Counted from the stretch's first letter, positions 1 through 5,430 are shown. The stretch is DNA of 5,852 bases from Bacteriovoracaceae bacterium (GCA_007116425.1 SKIL01000006.1:1-5852); one strand, 5' to 3'. Notes: generated by a model from the sequence alone, not told the origin. Program-made: numbers and translations.

Positions 1-768
1 AGTAAAAGTATCTGTTCCAAGTACCAACCAAAATGGTGTATCGCCCTTACACTTCTCATCTTCGGCCAACATTTTTTTGATTTTCCAGCCAACTAGTCTT
101 AGCTCTTGCTCTATTTTAGGTAGAACATAATCTGGATCGATACTATTAGTGAGGTAAGCTAAAAAATTTAGTGAATTACCACTATTGGCACCCTCTCGAT
201 TGAAAGACTCACTAATTTCTCGTGAAGCAAGCCGCGCAATATTATCATAATTTGCGATATGAATTCCTTCATTACAAATAATTCTTCCAGATTCATCTAA
301 AATTATTAGATTTCTCTCTTTTAAATTAATTAATGCTCTTTGTCCGTGTTGGCCGAACTCATATATGATTTCTTTTTTAGTTACACTTGCCTTTTTTGAC
401 ATAATATACCTAAAAACCTGCCCATATTTCTCATCTAGCATTACTTCCATGGCCTTGGAGGAAATATCTTTTTTTGTTTCACGATTTTTATCAACTTTAC
501 TTTCAACGACTTCCAATATTTCAGGGTAGTGTTTTTCAATAAAGCCATAAAGCTCTGTATCACAACCGATACCTTTTAAAACTTTTGAGACTTGTTCAAA
601 ACTAGGTTTTTTAATTTCAACATTTTCAAGTCGATGAAAAGTCGCCGGCGCCAACCCAAATTGCTTGGCAATATCAAAGCTTGTAAGCCCAGGATTTTGA
701 AGTTTAAAGTCCTTGATTTTACGTCGTAGTTCCAACGCTAAGTCAGTAGACTCATGTATCAACTGCAT
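1..768 (-). CDS. HTH transcriptional regulator, 3' end cut by window edge
   Basis: The reading frame is open from ATG at 768 to the left edge (256 codons, no stop), so the C-terminus is missing. Residues about 9-75 look like an XRE-type helix-turn-helix domain: the segment TSFDIAKQFGLAPATFHRLE (29-48) has the expected helix-turn-recognition-helix pattern. A charged linker (about 85-105) leads to a second, winged-helix-like part (about 115-165) and then a mainly helical C-terminal region. Bdellovibrio-type genomes carry many two-part regulators of this general layout, but I cannot assign a named family. ATG 768 is the first start after an in-frame TGA in the upstream region, and no Shine-Dalgarno sequence precedes it. 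The gene is divergent from the ChaN-like gene. A DNA-binding role is well supported; target and effector are unknown. Confidence 0.82.
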   Translation of the reverse strand, partial: MQLIHESTDLALELRRKIKDFKLQNPGLTSFDIAKQFGLAPATFHRLENVEIKKPSFEQVSKVLKGIGCDTELYGFIEKHYPEILEVVESKVDKNRETKKDISSKAMEVMLDEKYGQVFRYIMSKKASVTKKEIIYEFGQHGQRALINLKERNLIILDESGRIICNEGIHIANYDNIARLASREISESFNREGANSGNSLNFLAYLTNSIDPDYVLPKIEQELRLVGWKIKKMLAEDEKCKGDTPFWLVLGTDTFT

Positions 769-774
769 GCGGCA

Positions 775-802
775 AGTATAGCTATTATTAGTTTTGAATC
801 AA
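775..802 (-). promoter_or_regulatory. Putative promoter of the HTH gene, possibly leaderless
   Basis: On the minus strand TTGATT (802-797) is followed after 16 bases by TATACT (780-775). Only six bases separate the -10 box from the ATG at 768, so the normal start of transcription would fall at or beside the A of the start codon. This fits the absence of any ribosome site. It was read by eye and not measured. Confidence 0.45.
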
Positions 803-809
803 TTAACTA
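789..809. promoter_or_regulatory. Possible operator in the divergent spacer
   Basis: Arms TAGTT (789-793) and AACTA (805-809) enclose a small palindrome, TTGA-A-TCAA (794-802). This palindrome covers the -35 hexamer of the HTH gene. The position would suit autoregulation by the adjacent HTH protein. The arms are short and the two palindromes are not concentric, so chance is a real alternative. Confidence 0.2.
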
Positions 810-830
810 CCACTAAAATGTAATATTTTC

Positions 831-859
831 TTATTTAGTAGGCTTGAAACCCATATAAA
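831..859 (+). promoter_or_regulatory. Weak candidate promoter for the ChaN-like gene
   Basis: TTATTT (831-836) and TATAAA (854-859) have a 17-base spacer. They would give a leader of about 43 bases before ATG 909. The -35 match is poor, so only the -10 box carries weight. No strong ribosome site precedes the ATG: the nearest purine run, AAAAAGG at about 886-892, is rather far away. Confidence 0.25.
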
Positions 860-908
860 TTTTACGCTTGTTGCCCTCTAGAGACAAAAAGGCCTTAAAT
901 TCGCAGAT

Positions 909-1805
909 ATGAAATTTCTCCTGTGGATTACCCTATTCCTTCTTCCGACTCTTGGGCATTCTCTTGCGCCCGATCACTTTCTTTATCCACGCGATAAATA
1001 TGCGCTACAAATTTTAGGGTTAACTCCTTTGGCGACACTCGGACAAGTTGATGAACTGGCAATTCATTTTGAGTCATTACATGACTGCGAAGATATTCCT
1101 TCTCACCTGTTACAAGCTTGTCCCCTAGCAGACACGTGGCTTAACAAATCAAAGCATTTATCAACACAATACCCATTTTGGGAAACCAACAAAACACAAA
1201 TTCTTTTTTTTGGAGAACGACATATTGATCGGGACTCTCAGCTTAGATTTAAAAGTCTCATTCCACTTTTTGCACAAGAAAATTTCACCGTATTGGCCCT
1301 TGAGATGTTTAACTCTTCATCTCAAAAGTACTTGGATAGATTTGTAAATTATGAAATTGATCTCGATGAAATTTTAGAAATACTTCGCTCTCAATGGGGT
1401 TACAACCTTGAGGGATATGGTGCAATTCTTAAGTCTGCAAGAGAAGAAGGACTCAAGATTATCGGTATTGATGATAGAAACTCTTTCACTGACGCTTCTT
1501 TCTCCGACGAACTTATTCTAAGAGATCAGCATATGGCCGAAATATTGGGCCACCACCTCGATAACAAAATTATTGTTTACACCGGACGACTTCATGCCTT
1601 TCTAAGCCTAGGAGATAAAACACCAACAGTACTTGATTTTCTTCACGAGAACGATCCAAACCTCAAAGCTGAAAGTTACTTACTGATTGGCCACAGAGAA
1701 AGAAACTTTTGGTCACATTTGCGCTTAATTTTTGATTATGAAACGAATATAAATGTATTCAAATCATCTAAACTTCTTCCGTATATTAATGGTATTCTTT
1801 ACTAG
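909..1805 (+). CDS. ChaN-like (Tiki/TraB/EreA superfamily) exported protein
   Basis: This is a 298-residue protein with an N-terminal signal peptide (basic MK, hydrophobic 3-16, likely cleavage near HSLA at 17-20). There is no lipobox cysteine, so it is probably periplasmic or secreted rather than a lipoprotein. The core carries superfamily signatures: FGERH (101-105) for the first GExH-type site, LEMF (131-134), IGIDDR (185-190), RDQHMA (205-210) and GRLHA (226-230) for the second histidine site. ChaN relatives bind haem and other superfamily members are metal-dependent hydrolases; which activity applies here cannot be told from sequence. Cys60 and Cys71, in a region ahead of the core, could form a disulfide. 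ATG 909 is chosen because the signal peptide begins there. The gene stands alone on its strand and is divergent from the HTH gene, so it may be that regulator's target (inference). Confidence 0.8.
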   Translation: MKFLLWITLFLLPTLGHSLAPDHFLYPRDKYALQILGLTPLATLGQVDELAIHFESLHDCEDIPSHLLQACPLADTWLNKSKHLSTQYPFWETNKTQILFFGERHIDRDSQLRFKSLIPLFAQENFTVLALEMFNSSSQKYLDRFVNYEIDLDEILEILRSQWGYNLEGYGAILKSAREEGLKIIGIDDRNSFTDASFSDELILRDQHMAEILGHHLDNKIIVYTGRLHAFLSLGDKTPTVLDFLHENDPNLKAESYLLIGHRERNFWSHLRLIFDYETNINVFKSSKLLPYINGILY

Positions 1806-1887
1806 TCTCCTGACCCCTTGTGCGGCCATCGAAATTCACTTTTAATACTCACTCTTTAAAGTTAATATCTGCAGCCAGTCAAAAGCG

Positions 1888-1893
1888 TATACT
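1888..1893 (+). promoter_or_regulatory. Candidate -10 box in the 1806-1972 spacer
   Basis: TATACT lies about 80 bases before the DUF1640 start. No good -35 hexamer sits at the right distance (bases 1865-1870 read ATATCT). The rest of this 167-base spacer shows no gene, no convincing terminator for the ChaN-like gene, and only short AT-rich palindromes such as CTTTAAAG. Confidence 0.25.
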
Positions 1894-1959
1894 ATCAACA
1901 ACTTAGAAAATTCAATCTCGGCTTTCACTTGCATTTTACTTCTCAAAATAAGCGATCAA

Positions 1960-1965
1960 AAGGAG
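1960..1965 (+). promoter_or_regulatory. Strong ribosome binding site of the DUF1640 gene
   Basis: AAGGAG is placed seven bases before ATG 1973. It is one of the best Shine-Dalgarno matches in the window and fixes this start. Confidence 0.85.
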
Positions 1966-1972
1966 AAGTGAT

Positions 1973-2287
1973 ATGGTCGATACATTAAGGTATAGTAAAG
2001 AATTAACTCAAAGAGGTCTGCCAAAGACTCAAGCCGAGGGTGTTGTGAAAACTCAATATGAAATGATCAAAGAAAATGTTACGACAAAACTTGATCTCAA
2101 AGAGAGTGAGTTTGCTCTACGTTCCGAAATGAAAGAGCTTGCAGCTGAACTACGCTCCGAAATGAAACAGCTGGCGACAGACTTACGCTCAGATATGAAA
2201 CAGCTAGAGTCACGCCTGACAATCAAATTAGGCTCAATTATGGTCGCGGGAATCACGGTTCTCGGCATCCTAGGCCAATTGCAATAA
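1973..2287 (+). CDS. DUF1640-type coiled-coil protein with C-terminal membrane anchor
   Basis: This is a 104-residue protein. The N-terminus VDTLRYSKELTQRGLPKTQA resembles the DUF1640 pattern (a short helix with a phenylalanine or valine, Asp-Thr-Leu, then a Gly-x-Pro turn before Gln-Ala). A long charged helix follows (about 23-84), containing three near-identical 11-residue repeats at 49-81. The protein ends with a hydrophobic span, about 86-102 (GSIMVAGITVLGILGQL), with almost nothing after it. This predicts a tail-anchored, probably oligomeric coiled coil facing the cytoplasm. DUF1640 proteins are related to the mitochondrial CCDC90/MCUR1 family; their bacterial function is not established. 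The start is fixed by a strong ribosome site. The gene converges on the small ORF at 2333-2443 and a hairpin lies between the two stops. Confidence 0.8.
   Translation: MVDTLRYSKELTQRGLPKTQAEGVVKTQYEMIKENVTTKLDLKESEFALRSEMKELAAELRSEMKQLATDLRSDMKQLESRLTIKLGSIMVAGITVLGILGQLQ
2117..2215 (+). repeat. Three tandem 33-base in-frame repeats (hendecads)
   Basis: Units at 2117-2149, 2150-2182 and 2183-2215 encode LRSEMKELAAE, LRSEMKQLATD and LRSDMKQLESR. An 11-residue period is typical of hendecad coiled coils. The DNA units are also similar, which suggests growth by internal duplication. Confidence 0.9.
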
Positions 2288-2290
2288 AAT

Positions 2291-2310
2291 GCGAGGGGAA
2301 GTCCCCTCGC
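2291..2310. terminator. GC-rich hairpin between convergent genes, likely bidirectional terminator
   Basis: GCGAGGGG and CCCCTCGC form a perfect 8-base stem with an AAGT loop, starting three bases after the DUF1640 stop codon. On the plus strand no T-run follows directly (TCAAATCTTG, then a T-run only about 16 bases on). On the minus strand the stem is followed by ATTTTATT. It probably ends transcription from both sides, better on the minus strand. Confidence 0.65.
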
Positions 2311-2332
2311 TCAAATCTTGTAAATCTTTTTA

Positions 2333-2443
2333 CTAGCTGACTTGCTGTTGAAACGACTGAAAAAGGACGAACCAAATATAGAGAACTATGATGAGCAAGA
2401 CTAGCTTAATGGCAATAGATTTTTTATTTAATGGTTTTTTCAT
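2333..2443 (-). CDS. Small single-span membrane protein, 36 residues, unrecognised
   Basis: ATG at 2443 opens a 36-codon frame ending in TAG at 2335-2333. The N-terminus is strongly basic (MKKPLNKKS, with another Lys at 13), followed by one hydrophobic span at about 14-28 (LVLLIIVLYIWFVLF) and a short Gln-rich tail (QSFQQQVS). By the positive-inside rule the N-terminus should be cytoplasmic. A good ribosome site (AGGAGA, nine bases upstream) and the hairpin beyond the stop support a real gene. I do not recognise a family. It could be a small regulator or stabiliser of a membrane complex, but nothing in the sequence says which. It lies between the convergent DUF1640 gene and a decayed DoxX tail. 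The main alternative is a chance ORF with a fortuitous ribosome site. Confidence 0.68.
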   Translation of the reverse strand: MKKPLNKKSIAIKLVLLIIVLYIWFVLFQSFQQQVS

Positions 2444-2449
2444 TTGAAA

Positions 2450-2479
2450 AAGTCTCCTGAACTCTAATTCTAGAGACTT
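2450..2479 (-). promoter_or_regulatory. Ribosome site of the small ORF, inside an inverted repeat
   Basis: On the minus strand AGGAGA (2458-2453) lies nine bases before ATG 2443. Its GAGA belongs to the arm GAGACTT (2456-2450), which pairs perfectly with AAGTCTC (2479-2473) across a 16-base loop. A second hairpin, CTCTA (2475-2471) with TAGAG (2466-2462), shares bases with the first and would leave the ribosome site free. A run of five T sits at the 3' edge of the larger stem, so an attenuator-like terminator is another reading. Confidence 0.4.
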
Positions 2480-2501
2480 ATTAGAACACAATGCAACAAA
2501 A

Positions 2502-2590
2502 GGCCAGAACCCCCCACTTGATCATACAAAGTTTTTGGATAAGTCTCCTAGCACCATAGACAAGCACCATAGACACGGCCATAAATAAAA
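2502..2590 (-). pseudogene. Decayed tail of a DoxX-type gene, related to 5541-5633
   Basis: Bases 2517-2555 align without gaps to 5557-5595, the end of the intact DoxX-type gene, with 32 of 39 identical. In the DoxX frame the remnant reads ETYPKTLYD where the intact gene reads ETYPRTVYG. Changes are silent or mild except a CAG to TAG nonsense codon just before the motif and loss of the stop (TAA to CAA). Similarity continues past the old stop (GGCCAGAA in both copies, then the A-rich AACAAAAG) and a patch ATAAATAA matches at 2581-2588 and 5621-5628. The section between is diverged. No open frame remains. Further similarity up to about 2613 is possible but weak. Confidence 0.6.
2550..2575. repeat. 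Perfect 13-base tandem duplication
   Basis: AGCACCATAGACA occurs at 2550-2562 and again at 2563-2575 with no difference. It lies inside the decayed DoxX tail, where the copy at 5588-5613 has no such repeat. It looks like a recent slippage product in unconstrained DNA. Confidence 0.85.
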
Positions 2591-2637
2591 ATTACAATTA
2601 TTCATATTCTCATTATCTCTAAAACAAAAGATTTTAA

Positions 2638-4194
2638 ATGTTCGAAGTTATCTGTATAAGTTTTGCCTTCTTTTTCGGTCTCGGTGTCAGGCAATTAGGA
2701 CTTCCCCCCCTCGTTGGTTTTTTAGCCGCCGGTTTTGCCATCAATGCTTTTGGACCCAGTATTGGTCTACCTGAAGAAACAGGAAAGATTTTATATCACA
2801 TGGCCCACCTTGGTGTTTTGCTCCTCTTATTTGCGGTTGGGCTGAAATTAAAATTAAAACAAATTGCTCAGCCACATGTAATGGGTGGCGCTCTTATTCA
2901 TTTTGGTGTGACGACGACGGTGTTTAGTGTTGGCGTTCACTATATTATGGGGCTCGATTGGAATACATCTCTTCTTCTCGCGATCGCACTTGCGTTTTCA
3001 TCAACCGTTTTTGCTGCAAAAATTCTAGAAAGCAAACGCGAATTGGGTGCCTTCCACGGGCGCACTTCGATTGGGATTTTAATTATCCAAGATATTATCG
3101 CGCTGGTTGTGTTGGGAATATGGAGTGGTCAAGTTCCAAATATTTACGCCTTACTCGTTTTTACATTGCCCTTACTTCGTCCAGTACTCCACTGGCTATT
3201 AGACTTCACAGGTCACGACGAATTACTGGTTTTAATGGGAATGCTACTAGCTCTTGTTGTTGGAGGAATGGGATTTGAAAGTGTTGGCCTAAGTTCAGAG
3301 ATTGGTGCTCTTGTTATGGGTCTTTTGTTGTCAACTCACAAACGAGCTCAAGAACTCTCTGATGCCCTTTGGTCGCTTAAAGAAGTTTTTCTTGTTGGAT
3401 TTTTTCTACAAATTGGAATGTCCGGACTACCCGACTATGAAGCTCTAAAGTTTGCACTTATTTTTGCGTTGATTCTCCCCTTAAAAGGAATTCTCTTCTT
3501 TTTTCTTTTAATTATCTTTAAATTAAGAGCGCGTACTTCCTATTTATCCTCTTTATCATTGATGGCCTATAGTGAGTTCGGGCTAATTGTTGCTGCTGGG
3601 GTCTTACCTGAGTGGTTAGTACCTTTGGCCATAGCCGTATCTTTATCATTTATTATTTCCGCGCCTCTTAATCGTCTTGCTCATCCGCTATTTGAGCGAT
3701 TTGAAGACAAAATTCAAAAATACGAGTTACAAAAAATGCATCCAGATGAACAACCAACAAATCTTGGTGACGCAGAAATCTTGATATTGGGAATGGGAAG
3801 AACCGGAACAGCTGCATATGACCATTTAAAAAAATTACGAACACGACTAATTGGGCTCGACGCAGATATTTATAAGGTAGAAACCCAAAAAAAGCTTGGA
3901 AGAAATGTTGAGTTTACCGACGCTGAAGATGCAAATTTCTGGAGAGGTGTTGATCTCGGCAATGTTAAGGCCGTTATTTTAGCAATGGATGATATTGAGG
4001 CCAAATTAATTTCAGCAAGATCATTAAAAAAGAAAAATTTTAATGGCCCTATTATTTCCCATGCTCTTTACGAGGATCACATTGAGAGGATTTTAGATGC
4101 TGGGGCAACTCATACTTATATGACAATGAGCGAGGCAGGTGTTGGTCTAGCTCAACATACGGCAGAAGCTTTGAAGATAGTTAAGATGAAATAA
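2638..4194 (+). CDS. KefB/YbaL-type cation:proton antiporter with fused RCK (TrkA-N) domain
   Basis: This is a 518-residue inner-membrane protein of the CPA2 monovalent cation:proton antiporter family. The membrane domain covers about 1-345 with some 11-13 hydrophobic spans. Family landmarks include RQLGLPPLVGFLAAG (18-32), the SSTVFAAKIL segment (121-130), IIQD with Q151-D152 as the likely ion-site pair, and FLVGFFLQIGMSGL (251-264). A charged linker (about 352-377) leads to a cytoplasmic RCK domain with a Rossmann dinucleotide motif, G385-M-G387-R-T-G390, and D408 ending the second strand, which favours NAD(H). The protein stops after RCK-N and has no TrkA-C domain, so it is shorter than E. 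coli KefB or KefC. ATG 2638 directly follows an in-frame TAA and no Shine-Dalgarno is visible. It likely exports K+ or Na+ under ligand control. Which ion and which ligand cannot be read here. Confidence 0.9.
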   Translation: MFEVICISFAFFFGLGVRQLGLPPLVGFLAAGFAINAFGPSIGLPEETGKILYHMAHLGVLLLLFAVGLKLKLKQIAQPHVMGGALIHFGVTTTVFSVGVHYIMGLDWNTSLLLAIALAFSSTVFAAKILESKRELGAFHGRTSIGILIIQDIIALVVLGIWSGQVPNIYALLVFTLPLLRPVLHWLLDFTGHDELLVLMGMLLALVVGGMGFESVGLSSEIGALVMGLLLSTHKRAQELSDALWSLKEVFLVGFFLQIGMSGLPDYEALKFALIFALILPLKGILFFFLLIIFKLRARTSYLSSLSLMAYSEFGLIVAAGVLPEWLVPLAIAVSLSFIISAPLNRLAHPLFERFEDKIQKYELQKMHPDEQPTNLGDAEILILGMGRTGTAAYDHLKKLRTRLIGLDADIYKVETQKKLGRNVEFTDAEDANFWRGVDLGNVKAVILAMDDIEAKLISARSLKKKNFNGPIISHALYEDHIERILDAGATHTYMTMSEAGVGLAQHTAEALKIVKMK

Positions 4195-4199
4195 AAAAC

Positions 4200-5090
4200 T
4201 TAGTTAATTTCTGTTATCCGAACAACATCTTCACCACGACAGCCACTTTCTCGGCACCTTTTAGGTCTGCGGCAATTATTTACATTATCCCAAACATAGT
4301 CCTCTTCACCTCTCACGAGAATTCCTTCCACGAGTCCTGTTTGGGCGTCCACAACCGCTGATCCGGAATTACCAGCAAAAGCATCAATGGAGACTAAGAG
4401 AGTTGTGGCCTCAATTCTTCGAATTCGTCCACCGTCGGTAATTTTTAGAGGAAGGCCAGAAGGGTGACCTAACATCGCGAGCTCAACACTCTGAGAAGGC
4501 TCCCCTTGACGTCGAAGTTCTAAAAACTCTCTTCCCTCGACAGGACGATCCAATCGAATCACAGCATAATCGATATAGGGTCGATGCTGATATTTTCGTT
4601 CAACGATTTCCGTACATCTAAAAACATGCTCGGAAGAGATTTTAAAGTCATCAACATGGGGACTATTTGAAGCTTTAAAATCAAAGACCCATTTATGGGT
4701 TAAGCAATCACTTTCGTGTGATATGCAATGAGCGGCAGTCACCAATAAGTCTGGCCCGATGAGAAAACCGGAGCAAGAAGCACTCGCGAGCTGATCGCTA
4801 AAGCGTTCATCGGAGCACACTCCTTGCTCAGCGAGAGTCCTTCCGCGCACTTGATAAAAATCTTCGTCAATCTTTTGCAGGCGGATATTGCTAATTTTAG
4901 CTGCAGAAGAGCGTGCAAGCTCTCGTAAAAAAGAATCGGGATGATCTTCAACGTCAATTCGTCGGTCTTCACCATAAATGACTTTTTCTTGGGCACCAAA
5001 AGTATCAAGAGCACCAAGATCGCCACCCAGTATCAGAGTAACTCCGAGGATAATAAAGGGAAATTTTAGCAATTGAGTAGTTCTGAACAT
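4200..5090 (-). CDS. Secreted trypsin-like (S1 family) serine protease
   Basis: This is a 296-residue protein with a signal peptide (basic MFRTTQLLK, hydrophobic 10-22), and so is exported. The catalytic domain spans about 98-270. It contains TAAHC (118-122, catalytic H121), IDYAVIRL (173-180, catalytic D174) and GNSGS (240-244, catalytic S242). Cys106 and Cys122 match the conserved disulfide that brackets the histidine in trypsins. A region of about 70 residues between signal and catalytic domain may be a propeptide. The C-terminus carries Cys273, Cys279 and Cys284 in a basic stretch ending CRGEDVVRI. GNSGS in place of GDSGG is also seen in V8/glutamyl-type relatives, so the S1 subgroup is uncertain. 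A good ribosome site fixes the start. Its stop lies five bases from the antiporter stop. Confidence 0.9.
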   Translation of the reverse strand: MFRTTQLLKFPFIILGVTLILGGDLGALDTFGAQEKVIYGEDRRIDVEDHPDSFLRELARSSAAKISNIRLQKIDEDFYQVRGRTLAEQGVCSDERFSDQLASASCSGFLIGPDLLVTAAHCISHESDCLTHKWVFDFKASNSPHVDDFKISSEHVFRCTEIVERKYQHRPYIDYAVIRLDRPVEGREFLELRRQGEPSQSVELAMLGHPSGLPLKITDGGRIRRIEATTLLVSIDAFAGNSGSAVVDAQTGLVEGILVRGEEDYVWDNVNNCRRPKRCRESGCRGEDVVRITEIN

Positions 5091-5095
5091 TTTTT

Positions 5096-5102
5096 CTTCC
5101 TT
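5096..5102 (-). promoter_or_regulatory. Ribosome binding site of the protease gene
   Basis: On the minus strand AAGGAAG lies five bases before ATG 5090. It supports this start over later methionines. Confidence 0.75.
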
Positions 5103-5134
5103 GAGTGCTCTTTTTTACCACCTGCCGCCATAAA

Positions 5135-5140
5135 ACTATA
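5135..5140 (-). promoter_or_regulatory. Candidate -10 box for the protease gene
   Basis: TATAGT on the minus strand would start transcription about 38 bases ahead of ATG 5090. No convincing -35 hexamer is present upstream (the best region reads CCTTAA at 17 bases), so an activator-dependent or read-through origin is possible. Confidence 0.35.
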
Positions 5141-5169
5141 GTCGCAACGGGCCACACTTAAGGAAGATA

Positions 5170-5203
5170 AAGATTAAGAATCAGAATGACTGACTAAAAT
5201 CTT
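5170..5203 (-). terminator. Imperfect inverted repeat after the DUF2892 gene
   Basis: Outer arms AAGATT (5203-5198) and AATCTT (5175-5170) enclose inner arms TCAG (5193-5190) and CTGA (5184-5181), with unpaired bases between them. The structure begins 12 bases after the DUF2892 stop and is followed by TATCTT. It may be a weak terminator. The AT-rich stem and lack of a T-run keep confidence low. Confidence 0.3.
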
Positions 5204-5215
5204 GTAATGCACAGG

Positions 5216-5404
5216 CTAGCTTTTTGGACAGGTGCTAATGCCCAGTAGCTGATATGGAGGACACCATCCTGAAAGGCCCGTAAAAATAGGAACAACCCCC
5301 AGGGCAAACCAATAACTCGAAGGGCCCCAAAACATCATCGACATTAATCCTAGTCCTAAAATCACTCTAACGGCGCGCTCAATTGGGTGAATATTTTTTT
5401 TCAT
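5216..5404 (-). CDS. DUF2892 (YgaP-type transmembrane domain) small membrane protein
   Basis: This is a 62-residue protein starting at ATG 5404. It shows the whole DUF2892 pattern: MKKNIHPIERAVRVILGLGL (1-20) with a conserved basic ER..RV..G start, a first span at about 14-28, a second at about 33-47, and the ending WCPPYQLLGISTC with two conserved cysteines (Cys49 and Cys59). The same fold forms the membrane anchor of the rhodanese YgaP, where related cysteines lie near the membrane. Free-standing copies such as this have no settled function. A GTG at 5416 or ATG at 5407 in frame would overlap or crowd the GGAGG site, so ATG 5404 (spacing five) is preferred. The gene has its own promoter and lies downstream of the DoxX-type gene on the same strand. 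Confidence 0.88.
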   Translation of the reverse strand: MKKNIHPIERAVRVILGLGLMSMMFWGPSSYWFALGVVPIFTGLSGWCPPYQLLGISTCPKS

Positions 5405-5409
5405 CATTA

Positions 5410-5414
5410 CCTCC
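5410..5414 (-). promoter_or_regulatory. Ribosome binding site deciding the DUF2892 start
   Basis: GGAGG on the minus strand is five bases from ATG 5404 but only two from ATG 5407, and it lies inside the frame if GTG 5416 is used. It therefore favours ATG 5404. Confidence 0.8.
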
Positions 5415-5430
5415 ACTTGATTTTGATTTG

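Noticed and set aside
1805..1812. GTCTCCTG, recurring at 2452, 5583 and nearly at 2543, as a possible dispersed element
   Set aside because: Each occurrence has its own explanation: the ribosome site of the small ORF at 2452, related DoxX tails at 2543 and 5583, and the chance end of the ChaN-like gene at 1805.
2053..2268. 71-codon frame on the minus strand
   Set aside because: It is antisense to the repeats of the DUF1640 gene; its Ser-rich repetitive product reflects those repeats, and it has no ribosome site.
2491..2506. Sigma-54-like TGGCC...TTGCA on the minus strand
   Set aside because: The GG to GC distance is nine bases instead of the required ten, and the match is not kept in the copy at 5541.
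2958..3278. 106-codon plus-strand frame inside the antiporter
   Set aside because: It lies wholly within a clear CPA2 membrane domain in another frame and has a low-quality composition.
4739..5026. 95-codon minus-strand frame inside the protease gene
   Set aside because: It is an alternative frame of the well-supported protease, without its own ribosome site.
5066..5131. 21-codon frame (starting MAAGGKKEHS) overlapping the protease start
   Set aside because: It has no ribosome site and a highly basic random-like product, and it overlaps the protease leader and signal peptide.
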